Part shown: in pieces, positions 12,022-23,230 of the stretch
Position numbering within the stretch: the first letter of the stretch is position 1
How the letters are laid out: each line of letters begins with the position of its first letter
Assembly (NCBI GenBank): GCA_033296885.1
Contig: MU863932.1
Span: forward strand, 124,001-188,000
Source: Triangularia verruculosa
Lineage: Eukaryota; Ascomycota; Sordariomycetes; Sordariales; Podosporaceae
Reading direction: 5' to 3'
DNA length: 64,000 bases
Made by a program: the position numbers and the translations under genes
The notes under the pieces: generated by a model
Databases searched by the model: none
The model's input: the letters and a program-made list of their open reading frames with translations, nothing else
What the model was told of the DNA's origin: nothing

Positions 12022-15000
12022 ATGGCAGGACTTTCCCGTCTGGGGTTCATGTCAAGATGGACTGCATCAGCTCTCATATTATCGACGGTGGTCTCCGCTC
12101 AGCTTCCTTACATTCCAACTACGGTTCTGCTTCCGCCACCAGACAAGAAAGGAGGTCCTATCGACACAGCCTACATTTTCACCACCGGTGGCGGTGATAA
12201 TACCGTCGAGCTTTTGTCACTGAACCTCTCATCCCTCACCACTTCAGTGTTATCCACCCCTCCCGTAACCGGCGCTTTCACTCCAACCATCTTCGCCAAC
12301 GGCACCCTGGGTATTTTCGCCGGCGACTGTTCGTCTCAGTCCGACGGCTCACTATGGACATGGTCTCCAGACCCGGATTCCACCACCAGCCCAAAATGGC
12401 ACCCTCATCCTCAGCCTTCTCTAGCACCCTTCCACCTGGGCGGCTCAATCTCATTTTCCCTCCAGCTGTCCCCCGTAATATCGCCTTCAACGCTCTACCT
12501 ATACGGCGGGATGTGCCCTTTTACCAACCTCTCCGAAGCCATTCCCTACGATAGCCAGCAAGCCTCGGCAAGTTACTCCAACTCGATGTTCCGCCTCCCC
12601 TTATCTCAGTCCTCGTCCACTTCTCAGGGGGGAGAGTATCTTTCAAGTCCTGGCCCGCCGATTCCCAACGCCGGCTTCACCTTGACTGCTCTTCAACCGT
12701 CACTATCCAACCGGACAACTGCCGACGGAGTGAAAGCGCTAACCCAGCAAAACGGTTGGGCGTTGCTTGGTGGGCACACCCAGCAAGCGTTTATCAACAT
12801 GAGCACCGCGGCCGTGTGGTCGCTGCCGGAAGAGACGTGGAGTTTTATTCCTATTCACGGCGATAAGCAAGTTGATAGCCGATCGGGACATACAACTGTG
12901 CTGAGTGAGGATGGGACGAAGCTGGTGATTTACGGGGGGTGGGTGGGGGATGTGGGACAAAAGGCGGAGCCAGAGGTGGTGGTGGTTGATATGGGGTTAG
13001 GAGGACTGGAGGATTGGAGTTGGCTAGAGGAGGAGATTGAAAGTGTCGACGGTGGAGGGAGATATGGGCATGGAGCTGTGGTGCTACCGGGCGATGTGAT
13101 GGCTGTGTACGGCGGTTGGGCGATTAATGGCGTGGAAGGGGAAAAGAAAAAGAGGCAGGACGGAGACGTTATGGGGCTGAAGTTTCTGGATCTGAAGAAG
13201 ATGCAGTGGGTTGATGAGTATACGCTGCCAAAGTCAAGCTCGGGAGGGGTTGGTGGTGGCCAGGCAGATGGTGGGAGTGGGAATGATGGAGCGGATGATG
13301 GTAAACAACAGGAGGACGACAGCACCAAAAAGACGCAGATTGGTCTTGGAGTTGGGCTGGGTGTTGGATCTCTGATCTTGTTTCTGGTTATTGGGGCCAT
13401 CCTCTACCGCCGACGCCAGCAAACACGCTCCCGCAACGACGCTCTCCGCGATCTATCGCAAGGAATCAACGGCTCTCTGCCTAGGGGCATCACATCGGAC
13501 CATAACGACGATGAGATGCTCGAACGCGATCATGGCCTGATGTTTCCCTGGACAGCGGCCTCTGCTAGGGAATGGTACATTGGTGGCGATGATCCCTACT
13601 CCCAAGGGCGCAAGTCACTGGCGTATGAGGGTCTGCGAGGAGGCATAAGAAAGACTGGTGGGTCGCTGTATATGCCACCGCCGCCACCCTCGGCCAGGAA
13701 TGCCAGGGGGCTGTACCAGCCTACAAACAAAACAACGTCCTATGAGTTTGCTCCAGGTGGCGGAGCGGGCCGGTCGAATCTCATCTCGCCAATCTATGAA
13801 GCCGACGAAGATGACGAAGGTGATCTTGGACAGCAGTCACGCCACAATATTGGTCGTGTGAGCCCGGAAAAGCCGCCACAAGACTCCTCTGAGGATGACG
13901 ACCCGTTCTTAACCCCAACCACGGCTACCACCCCGATCAGTGGTCTCTTCCCGCCACCGAGCATCAGCTCTCGAAGCGCCAGCTCCCCCAGCCCGGAGCG
14001 CAAACCTCCACAAGCCCAAGATCCAGAAGTTCAAAACTGGCAGAACGACGTCGATGTCGCCGACGCAGTGCTAACCGCTAGAATCGGAAGGCGCAAGTCA
14101 ATAGCGTCAAAGACGCCTCCAAGGCCGTATCTTGGGCAGCAGAGCGGCAGTATTCCCCGTTCTCCCACCAAAGGACCTGACACGCCGACCCATGCTGACG
14201 AGAGAACGGGGAGCAACCTGTCCGAAACCAGCGCGTTTTCTTTTGTTCCCGGTGCCGAAAGGCAGCCGTTGCGAGTAAATACCGCTGCAGCCAACAATGG
14301 CGATGTCAAACCATCCAGCAGCGGAAGCGGCGGGAGTTCGTCTTCGGCACCGACTTTTAGCACTGCTCGATCGAGCTTTCCTGCGCTGCAATCGGAGGGA
14401 CCTGGACTTTTGCTGGGCCAAACGACGCAGCAGCAGGCTGACACCTACGACGATGGACAGGGTGGGTACGAGATCTACAACTATGATGGGTACAAGGACG
14501 AGGAGGATGCCGACTATGTCTATGTGCCTGGGTCGCCATCCAAGTCAAAGCCTCCGCAGAGGAGATCGTGGCTGGGGAGTATCAGGCGGGTGTTTGAGAA
14601 GGGGACACCGGAATCTTCGGCTACGGGGGGCAGCAGAGAGGATTTGAACTTGGCCGGGCAGTTGGAATCGGGGACGGGTGTAGATACCGGCCTCGGTGGG
14701 GTGATGAGACAAGGGACGCTGCAGCGGAGAAAACAGAATAGGCAGTTGTGGGGTGGGGAGGGCGAAGGAGAAGGGGACTGGGATATCGAGCGGGCGGTGG
14801 AGCAGAGGTTGGTGCAGGTCATGTTTACCGTCCCCAAGGAGAAGCTGCGGGTGGTGAATGCCGAGATTGAGCAAGAGGGCGAGGTTGGGGAAGTGGTTAG
14901 GGAGGGAGACAGGGACTTTGATGGGGGCTATTATGATACTTGGGATGGGCCGCCGACACCAAGACAACAACAACAAAAGGGAAAGTTGCCAGAGATTGAA

Positions 15001-15363
15001 CTCTTACCGCCGCCGCGAGGAGAGGAGGAGGAGAAGGACGGCGACGACATGGATCGGAAACGGGAGTCGATAGCGGGCAGTATTCTGACTACGAACACGA
15101 TGGGGATATCACCTTCTACGTCACTGCGCCAGGCAGAGATCAAGACCGAGGGTTTGCACACTGCCGAGGCGGTTAGGTATGAGAGGCTAGAGGTGAACCC
15201 CGGCGTGAGTCTGAGTCCGACCACCATGACCCCGGAGCGGGTGATGCGGCTAAAGAAGTCGAGGACGAGGGTGTTGGAGATGGTGGAAAGCATCGAGAGT
15301 AAGAGCTCTAGAAGCTCTCTAAGGGAGGGGAGCGAAGAGGAAGAGACTCCGAAGAAGGTGTGA
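12022..15363 (+). CDS. Kelch-type beta-propeller, single-pass membrane protein, 1113 aa
   Basis: Intronless gene for a predicted type I surface protein. A hydrophobic signal segment (TASALILSTVVSAQ) ends near residue 28; a second ATG at codon 10 would give a tighter signal peptide. Residues about 30-400 contain repeated Kelch-like blades, the clearest ending in LVIYGGW and MAVYGGW after RSGHT and RYGHG turns. They also carry several N-glycosylation sequons. A Gly/Ser/Asp-rich linker follows, then one transmembrane helix at about 440-462 (GLGVGLGVGSLILFLVIGAI) and a basic stop-transfer run (YRRRQQTRSR). The remaining 650 residues form a cytosolic tail of low complexity, rich in Pro, Ser, Glu and Gly, typical of disordered signalling tails. 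Proteins of this layout are common in Pezizomycotina, often annotated only as Kelch or galactose-oxidase-like. Function is unknown; a cell-wall or polarity receptor role is an inference from topology. Confidence 0.88.
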   Translation: MAGLSRLGFMSRWTASALILSTVVSAQLPYIPTTVLLPPPDKKGGPIDTAYIFTTGGGDNTVELLSLNLSSLTTSVLSTPPVTGAFTPTIFANGTLGIFAGDCSSQSDGSLWTWSPDPDSTTSPKWHPHPQPSLAPFHLGGSISFSLQLSPVISPSTLYLYGGMCPFTNLSEAIPYDSQQASASYSNSMFRLPLSQSSSTSQGGEYLSSPGPPIPNAGFTLTALQPSLSNRTTADGVKALTQQNGWALLGGHTQQAFINMSTAAVWSLPEETWSFIPIHGDKQVDSRSGHTTVLSEDGTKLVIYGGWVGDVGQKAEPEVVVVDMGLGGLEDWSWLEEEIESVDGGGRYGHGAVVLPGDVMAVYGGWAINGVEGEKKKRQDGDVMGLKFLDLKKMQWVDEYTLPKSSSGGVGGGQADGGSGNDGADDGKQQEDDSTKKTQIGLGVGLGVGSLILFLVIGAILYRRRQQTRSRNDALRDLSQGINGSLPRGITSDHNDDEMLERDHGLMFPWTAASAREWYIGGDDPYSQGRKSLAYEGLRGGIRKTGGSLYMPPPPPSARNARGLYQPTNKTTSYEFAPGGGAGRSNLISPIYEADEDDEGDLGQQSRHNIGRVSPEKPPQDSSEDDDPFLTPTTATTPISGLFPPPSISSRSASSPSPERKPPQAQDPEVQNWQNDVDVADAVLTARIGRRKSIASKTPPRPYLGQQSGSIPRSPTKGPDTPTHADERTGSNLSETSAFSFVPGAERQPLRVNTAAANNGDVKPSSSGSGGSSSSAPTFSTARSSFPALQSEGPGLLLGQTTQQQADTYDDGQGGYEIYNYDGYKDEEDADYVYVPGSPSKSKPPQRRSWLGSIRRVFEKGTPESSATGGSREDLNLAGQLESGTGVDTGLGGVMRQGTLQRRKQNRQLWGGEGEGEGDWDIERAVEQRLVQVMFTVPKEKLRVVNAEIEQEGEVGEVVREGDRDFDGGYYDTWDGPPTPRQQQQKGKLPEIELLPPPRGEEEEKDGDDMDRKRESIAGSILTTNTMGISPSTSLRQAEIKTEGLHTAEAVRYERLEVNPGVSLSPTTMTPERVMRLKKSRTRVLEMVESIESKSSRSSLREGSEEEETPKKV

Positions 15364-15481
15364 GAGTGATTGCTTTGGTTGGTTTGATGTTGGCAATGTT
15401 GATTGGAAAGGCGCTTGGATAGCGCTCACACGTTTGGCTTGCAGGCGGGGGGGCGGAGTATCTAAGGCGTCTTACATGCTG

Positions 15482-15510
<29 letters not shown>
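15482..15510. repeat. 29-nt poly-T tract
   Basis: Uninterrupted run of 29 T immediately followed by GCAG, about 120 bp past the Kelch stop codon. It is either a slippage-prone homopolymer, the poly-A end of an old retroposed copy read on the minus strand, or a polypyrimidine tract of a 3' UTR intron. Confidence 0.85.
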
Positions 15511-15512
<2 letters not shown>

Positions 15513-18500
15513 AGTACTGGTTTGTAACGTTTGGATAGGATTCCGCATGATGATATTATTATCAATATGGAGGGGAAGTAGGTTTTGGAAGCATTCGTTT
15601 GAGACAATGAGAGAATATTGATGCTACTATTAAGTGTAACTGCGTGAAACGCTTTCATGTCAAGATTGGGTCAGTCTGGAAGTTATTGGTAGTGAACCTT
15701 GACATCATTGTATATACCACTTCTGATACTCATCTACTTCGTGCATAGTTATCATAGCAGGCGGCATGCATGCATTGTGGAGCAACCGTCAGAACACCAC
15801 GACGCTCATGTCTCCAGCTTCCACCACGATCAGATCATCTCAGCGACAAAAACAACGCCAACCAGGCCGCACACGCCGGCTTCGATCACCCGAAAACTCA
15901 CGATATCTCATCGCCAATCAGATCACCAACCGGTCAGCCACGCTCTCTGCCAAGAAGACCTGATCGACGGTCCTAAGATCTGCTAAGAGCTCGCCTAGCG
16001 GGTCGTCAACCAAAAAGCCTCAGGAGAAATCTCCGACCATCTTGGCTGTCTATGTGTTGGGGCTGCACTTGTGGCTTGAGGGGAAACACCACCACGAAGA
16101 TGGAAAAAAGAAATGATCAAAAAATAAATAAATAATCAGCTAGAGAATCTGTGCACTGTCCGGGGGAGGGGGGCAGCATTGACGAACTCGATTCATGCAG
16201 ATCGGATCAAAGAAGCTTTTCCTCAATTGTCGATGGTTTCATTTGTCAGACAGGGCCTGGCTTGGCTATTTCCATCCCCCCGCAGTTTTGTCTTGTTGCC
16301 TTTTTTGGGCGAACGATGAGGGTCGACCCGGCGGGATACACCGCTATCATCAGCAAATATCTCAACACCAGAGCTGAGACAGCATATCGAGCGAACTACT
16401 CAGTCATAGTATAGGCTGGGCAAGATAGACAAGCGGTGAATTTGTCGGTAAGCAGCTCGCTTACCCCTGGGTACCTCAATGATCAAAGACAAACAAAATG
16501 GAAACGATAGACGAAAGAAAACAGACTGTTCACGGCATTTTTGCCTTGTGACGTCTTGGGAGAGGACGCTGCGGAAGTTTCGGTTGCGGCCTGCTTTTGC
16601 TGCTGTTGTGCCAGCGCCGATGAGTGCTTGCGTGACAGCAACCACAACAGTTTTCCAGACATTTTCTTGCATTGAAACTCGAGCATCTAATTGGAGGAGA
16701 CGCGTGCACAGGATGAGAAGGGATAAACAGTGGACTGTTTCCGTCCCCTCAAAACAGCCAGCAAGTAACGGCCGCATCAGCAGTGTTATCTTGCCCTGGT
16801 CGAGCCGTAGAACCAAGACAGGGCACTACAGCGGTGCAGAAAGAACAATTCGATCCCCAAGGACAATTCCAGCTTTGGCGTGGATGCTACACTGCCTTTC
16901 CACAGGTGACATCGCGGGGCCGAGGCTGGGCGTTGATGCGGGTAGTGACCCCCACATGTGGTTGCTTGTTTCAATATCGAACGTTTTTGGTCTTGTCTCG
17001 TTGGAGGGCGCTGACGAGGTTCTTGGGGACGCTCATGAAGTACGAGAGTCCACATACGAAGAACAGGTGTCGTATCATCCTGTGTGCTGATGGCTTTTAT
17101 AAGGAAGGACGCGTGTCGTCTAGTCTTGAGGGGCGCAGTTGGCAATACGAGGGCTCCATATCACATGGGCTTTGGCTGCATAGTCCGTGGTGCTATTCCC
17201 GACGGTCCATCCTACGCTGCGGGAAGATCATCAAGAGGCCAGCCGCTGCCATTGGGCTGACAGGCGCCGTTTTCGACCGGACCAACGTCTCCTATCGCAG
17301 GCCAAAAGCCGGCTCCGACCCGGGTGTCATATACGAATCATCTTTGTAGATTCGCGAGCTGAAGAAGGCTTCGGCAACATTCAGGTGGCATCAGTTGAAC
17401 GGCAGCAGCTGAGTCAGTTGGCCACGGGCACAAACAAAGGGCGATCTTGGTGCTGTGTGTCGAGGGCACTGCATTAGGGAGTGCATTGTGCTTGCAGCAA
17501 GTGTACGAGCTTGAGCGCTCCGCCGAGAGCTTGAGATGCCACTGCCGCCGACGAAAGCTTCAAACAAAAAGAAAGTGAGATGTAGTGAGTCGTTAGCTGA
17601 GGTTTTAGGGGCTGCTTTGGAGCAAGGACATAGCTGTCGCCTCTCTCTGCGTCCTCATCAGCAGCTGTTTCGGTTTCTGCAGGTTGCCGCCCTGTCTCAC
17701 TTGGTGGCCCCCTGGACCCTGGGAACAATGTCAGATCACAGACACTCGGAGCGGGAATGGAAAGCATCACGAAGTGTTGACTCGAGAATATCATGGGCCT
17801 TGGCTGACGTGTGGACGCGCTGTGCTAGAGACAGACGGTGGTGTGTGCTGTTGACCAACGGCGCATCGAAAGATCCACAGCCGCTACAAGGGCTATCGTG
17901 GTCTTTGGGGCACTAAGGCTGTTACTAGTGTAATTATCAACAGATTGATAGCCATCAGGAAACGTGCCCTCGAAAAATTCTCGCGCGTTGAGAAGATCTC
18001 GACGGAGGTGGAGTCGCATAATCCGTATTCCGTTGCATTCCAGTCAACAGCCAGTCACGCCCGATGCGCCGAGCATGCCAACCACCCATGTATACCTAGG
18101 ATGCCGTTGCGCTGTCGTGGCTGTCTCTACAGCCCTTGATCGGTGCAGACAATCTCGGCAGAAGGCGTGTATTGGTTTTGAGCAGAGACGAAGATTCCGG
18201 ACAGGAACAGCGAAAAGATCTTCAGGAACGGGCGGCGTCTTCGCGGCTTGATCCTCACGAAGCACAAGAAACCAACAAGTGAGCTGAAGAAGGATGGGTA
18301 CTGGCTACCCCGCCAAGCGGGCCGGTGCTAAGGTTGGACCGGGCATCCTGTGCATTTCACGGCACCACAGGCCGCTCCAGCGGTTTCAGCGCGCCGCCAT
18401 TGGCCATGAGTGGCTTTCAGCGCCCAGAGCCGCTAACGTGCCCAGAGAGTTCCAAGTACCGGCTACCGGGGGGCTGCGTGGATGTGTGGATAGCTTGCGA

Positions 18501-19304
18501 GAATCACGAAGAGAAGCGAGGGCAGTGACGCCATGGGTCCATTGCTTGCCAGGTTTCTATTTTGTTGCTTCTTCCCGCGAGCCCGAGCTGCCGCTGGCCT
18601 CACTCTCTCCACGGATGCTTGCCCTGTCAGTCCTTCAGGTTCCCTGTAGCGAGGGATTTCCAGGCAGTACTTGCTATGTAGAACATCCATACCTATTCGT
18701 GCAGCACCCCTTCCCGTCTTCTGAGGGAATGGAAGCTGTGTCCCAGCTGTGACCCGTCCCCGCCTGGTTTTCTTCGACAAAAAAACAGAGTGTGTACCCG
18801 TAATTCATTACTTGTGCTCTTGAACCAGCAGCGGAGCCATCCTCTCTCTCAGTGACTTATCGGCGACAGCGCTGACAAGATCTGGCACCTTCTGGCCCAA
18901 TCCTTGTCATCAAACACCCGCCTCTTCTCGCCGTCCCCACCTGCTCATTGTTGGTCCAAGGCCGGCTGGTTTTCTCTTTTTTACCTGCAAACGCTCCCCA
19001 CGCTGCCACGCACACCACCTTTTTTCTCCTCTCCCTTCCTCCTGCAAGACTCACCTCATCCTCGCGGGACCATCGTCGCCAACTGCTCTGTCCGTCTCGC
19101 GGCCTCGCCGTGTTCAATTCCCGCCTACGGACCCATCCCATCTCTTTCTCTTGATCTACTGGCCTCCAATCTCCAACCAGCCCGATCGGATCCAGGTGCC
19201 TCCAACTTTCCCCGAAACCCGCTATCAACAGGTACCACCCTCACCACCTTGACCACCCTACCACCTTCACCACCACTCGATCCGACAGCACCGCCCAACC
19301 TGGC

Positions 19305-19340
19305 ATGGCCGTGACCCCTACTCGATCAATTCGTGCGTGA
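19305..19340 (+). promoter_or_regulatory. uORF in the WSC gene leader
   Basis: ATG at 19305 opens an 11-codon frame (MAVTPTRSIRA) that ends at TGA 19338-19340, 137 nt before the WSC start. It is the only ATG in about 630 nt upstream of the main start (18841-19477). Translational control of the sensor through this uORF is an inference. Confidence 0.5.
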
Positions 19341-19477
19341 GGACCTACTGGGAATAGTTGAGTGGGATATTCGACTCAATTGACTGCGAAACGCACCGCC
19401 GTGGACCAAACGAGAACTCCACCGGCGCCGCCTCGGTGTTAACCAACACCGCACCATATATCACAACGTTGCCCGCA

Positions 19478-20882
19478 ATGGCACCACCACGAACCGCCCT
19501 CCTTTGGGCTTTCTTCAGCGTCGTTACTCTATTTTCCGGACTCTCACAGGCGAACCCATCCATTCCAATGGAGTATTGTGCCAGAGTCAACACAGGTGCC
19601 AGCTTCGACCCATGTAAGTGAACCGGGCGTCTTTGCACTTGCTGATACCACTGTCGTGATAGTAGTATACTGACATTGCACTCCTGCTAGACATCAGCAA
19701 CTTCCAGAGCATGGGCCGCTGCCTGGGAAACTGCACGGACGCAAATTATGCCTTCGCCATTCTGCTGGAGAAGAAGTGCTGGTGCTCCAACATCATTCCC
19801 AACCCGGCGGATCAAAGCGACACCTCGAAGTGCAGTTATCCATGCCCTGGCTATCCTGATGACTTCTGCGGCGGTAAGGGCGTCTGGGGTTATCTGGAAA
19901 TCGCCGAACACAGGCCCTCGGGGACAGCGACACCTGGTGTCTTCACTACCAGCCAGAAGCCAACAACAACACCATCTGTAAGTTCTCCCCAGTTTCCGAA
20001 CGCACAGCACATCACAGCACACATGCCTGCCGAAGCCCTTCCCCGAACGCTTTTGTTTTACTGCCTCAGCACCGCGAGCCGCTGTTCCACCTCTTGGCCA
20101 CGCTTGAGAGCCCTGGAGTTACGGCCGTTTTTAACCATCCCAAACCACCCAGGCCCATGTCCCTGCTCCCGCCCCTGTGACTATCGTGACCACTGAGGCT
20201 GAGATCGTGCAGAGCACATTTCACATCACGGTGACTATAACACCGTCGTTATCGAGTGAATCTTCCACGTCTCTATCTCTTGTATGCCCTGATTTTCTAG
20301 TTTGTTGTTCGGGCCCGGCAGCGACAATTCTGCAGTGTGTGTGATCGAAAAGGAAAGTTGCTGACTAGTTCGTAGCCCGATCAAGCCGTTACGTCAGACG
20401 GAGACTCAGTGGAGACGGTGACCGTTGGAGGCGTCGTCAAAACTGTGACGGCGGCTTTTCCGCAAGCCACCGGCGGGACTGCGCCAAGTTCCGGCAATGG
20501 TCTGCAGGCCGGAGCCGTTGCCGGCATTGCCGTAGGCATCATTGGCGGCCTGTCCGTTCTGGGGCTATTTGTCTGGCTTCTGTGGAAGAAGAGGAGGCAA
20601 GAAGAGCGGCAGGGATTCATGTCGCCCATGAGAGGGGGTAGTGCTTCGGGCTTGGGCTCCGCGGGGTCCAAGGCCCCCCAAGTGACCGAGCAGCCATTGA
20701 CGTGGGAAGCGAAGCGTCGCAGCCAGCTCATGCCTATCGACCCACGACTCGATCCATTTTACGTACGCGACCCCAACCGAAGCCGCGACAGTATCAATTC
20801 CTTACAAGACAACCACGATTATTCGAGACGACTCGATGCACCGCGAGTGCTGAGAGCCACAAACCCAGACCCCGATTATTAG
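19478..20882 (+). CDS. WSC-domain cell-wall stress sensor, four exons
   Basis: Predicted plasma-membrane mechanosensor of the Wsc/Slg1 family, which signals through Rho1 and the cell-wall integrity MAP kinase pathway. Exons are 19478-19613, 19691-19977, 20153-20281 and 20376-20882, giving 352 aa; every junction keeps frame and introns use GTAAGT or GTATGC donors. The product has a signal peptide at residues 1-25. One WSC domain at about 30-115 has eight cysteines and the family signature (FQSMGRCLGNC, KKCWCSN, CPGYPDDFCGG). A Ser/Thr/Pro-rich stretch follows, much shorter than in yeast Wsc1. The transmembrane helix is at about 229-252, followed by a basic KKRRQEER anchor. The cytosolic tail is about 100 residues, ending in acidic and Tyr-containing sequence. 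A short uORF precedes the gene. Confidence 0.9.
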
Positions 20883-23230
20883 AGCGGGGACGTTCTCGAG
20901 CAATTCCTTCGTTTTTACGATTTTCTGGTTTGGACAACAGGGGGCTGGCTGGCTGGGCAGGGTTCTCATGACGTACACGAACAGATCCTATTAACTTTTT
21001 CTCTGGGCATTTTCACGCGAGTTTTTGCTTTCTTTTTTAACTGCATTTGCATTCCACGATACCAATGGCGTTTAGGGCTGGGCAGGATGGACATATTAGG
21101 AGATACCGGAAGGGGTCACTTCCGTTGCAATCGCTACTGCTTGTCGGGCGGTCGTCGTTTGGGTTGGGCCTTGGGGGCAAGTTGGGGCTGCTATACGGGA
21201 GTTATGGAAGAGTTATGCTGTCCGTATGTGTGGCCAGGCAAAAAGGATTTTTTTGGACTGAAAACCAGGAGCGCAGTGTGAATAGTGTTGTTCCCCAAAT
21301 GGGGTGTGGTCTAGAGGTAACACAGAATCGCTTTTTTGTGAACACAAAGCGTGCGATGGGCTTAATAGGGGTGTGTTCAGGGTGTGGATTGATTGACTGA
21401 CATTGAAGGACTCCAGAAAAGGCTAGCATGGGCAGGGAGGGCATGTATCTATGAGTTGACCAAGCGCTGGTGACCAGATGGTTATGTGTACATATTTACA
21501 TTGGCATTGTTGAGGTTGCTGTCTTGACCACAATCAAAATTCTGAAGACTACCATATTACGCACACTTCTTCTACACTTTTCCGATTTTGTCTCGACGTA
21601 CTAAAAAGAAAGACTCTGGGCGCACAAGGTAGGTAGCAGTAACTCTCGGACTTTTCAAGGCGTGGGTATTTTCCATGCTCGTCCACGCCGCAATTACGCA
21701 GGAAATACCTACCCCAACCTTGAGATTGAGGACTGGTCATGATTTCCGGCCTCCGAACGCGGTAGGATTAGGATGGACAGCGGGCACACACTGTGCCGTC
21801 CCGTACCGGAATTTCCCACCAACTGTCCCGGGCTGGAGCTTCTTCGCCTTGTGGGGTTGATGTTGATGATCATGCTGCTGATGACGACGATGGAGTTTGT
21901 AGGTGTGTGTTTACTATTGTTAATGTTGTACTGCGTAAATACAACACGATCGAACATCTCTTTCCATTTTTCGATATCGATGAAACGGGGATCAACAACC
22001 AACGAAACAACAGATCTCATCCAGATATGAACAAGCTTTGGTTAACGGGGTGGATAGATAAGGGAAGATTGTGTGTTGTGTGTAACAACGGGTTGAAATG
22101 TGATTGATCGAGCGGTTTTCCCCCTGAAGATCCATCTCATTCAATTGGTCCCCATTCGGGACCAATGCTAACAGAAGGTGACCCTCGATGAACACTATAT
22201 ATTATTATATCATCACAAGCGGTTCCTTACAGTACGGACCCGTATCCACACAAATAAAAGCTCTTCACATCTTGAGGTTGGTAAAAGATAGACACCCTGG
22301 CCACAAAATAACTGAGACACCAAAACCACCAAAATCACCGTTACTTACACGACCACGCCGATGTTAAGGACCATTGTCTCAGCAACCATCTGGCGAAATT
22401 CTCTCATTTTTTAAACAGCAGTACTTTAATACCCTCCGGGTACTTAGTAATATTTTTAGAATTTTAGAGTCTTTTTTTGAGCGAGAGTGGCCTGCTCGAA
22501 AGGTTACTGATTGTATAGTGTCTCAGTTTTTTGGTGGCCAGGGTGATAGATAGGTAGATGGTGATGTCATGATGAAAATCAATCACCGGCTTATCCGACA
22601 GCCTACTCAAGCCCCCCCTTTTACTCACAAACCAACTACGATACGCGGAAAACGGCTTTACCATCCAACAAACAAACGGGGACTGGGCCTGATTACCGAC
22701 ATGCTGTAGATATATGTTCCCATTCTACCGGTACCGATGGAAATTTTGACAAAAAAGCTTGATATCGGCACGCCCGGCCGAACGCAACCGTCAAGCAACC
22801 TGTCTAGTTCTATCATGCAGACTGGGAGATTACGGGTGGGTTACAATGACGTATAGACTTACAGCTGCAATCACGGCTCGGCTTTTCTTTCTCAATGGGC
22901 GAGTTAGGTACACGTTATTCTTCAGGTTTATTAGCTGATTGGAGTGAGGAAGAGTGAACTTGTCAGATGCAGGATCAATTCACAGAAGTTGACAGTCTCA
23001 TAACAGCGTTCGCGACAAGTCTCTGATATGCTCAATACATAGAATTCGCTTGAGCAAACGCTTGATCACAAAAACACATAAAATACATTTTAAAAACGGG
23101 TACATCTCTGCTTCCCACTTCAGCACATCCTCAACGACCCCTTATGATGCCCTACACATATTTACTCCAGCAACTCATATCGCATGTCATCTCTCAATCC
23201 CAACCTCTTATCACCACATCTTCTTTCCCT
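20883..23230. other. Convergent intergenic region between the WSC gene and dynein heavy chain
   Basis: Both neighbours end here, so the region should be 3' UTRs and spacer. It is more AT-rich than its surroundings. No supported ORF. The notable structure is the inverted repeat at 22293-22545, listed separately. Confidence 0.5.
22293..22545. repeat. Inverted-repeat (foldback, MITE-like) element
   Basis: Two 28-nt arms, 22293-22320 and 22518-22545, are near-perfect reverse complements (26 of 28 matches by eye). They enclose about 197 bp of AT-rich sequence without an ORF. Size and terminal inverted repeats fit a miniature inverted-repeat transposable element or a hairpin-RNA source. I could not identify a clear target-site duplication. 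Confidence 0.65.

Larger units (their letters stand above)
15364..19477. other. Long gene-poor interval, about 4.1 kb
   Basis: It begins with the Kelch-gene 3' flank, including a 29-nt poly-T tract followed by GCAG. The centre (about 15.7-18.8 kb) holds overlapping ORFs of 60-200 codons in several frames. None has domains, family-like motifs or convincing splice partners. From about 18.84 kb the sequence becomes pyrimidine-rich and ATG-free, which looks like the transcribed leader of the WSC gene. I found no tRNA, 5S rRNA or transposon relic by eye. Confidence 0.5.

Noticed and set aside
16400..17349. ORFs of 138-203 codons on both strands in the 15-19 kb spacer
   Set aside because: Mutually overlapping, Arg/Ser/Trp-rich random-like composition, no family motifs.
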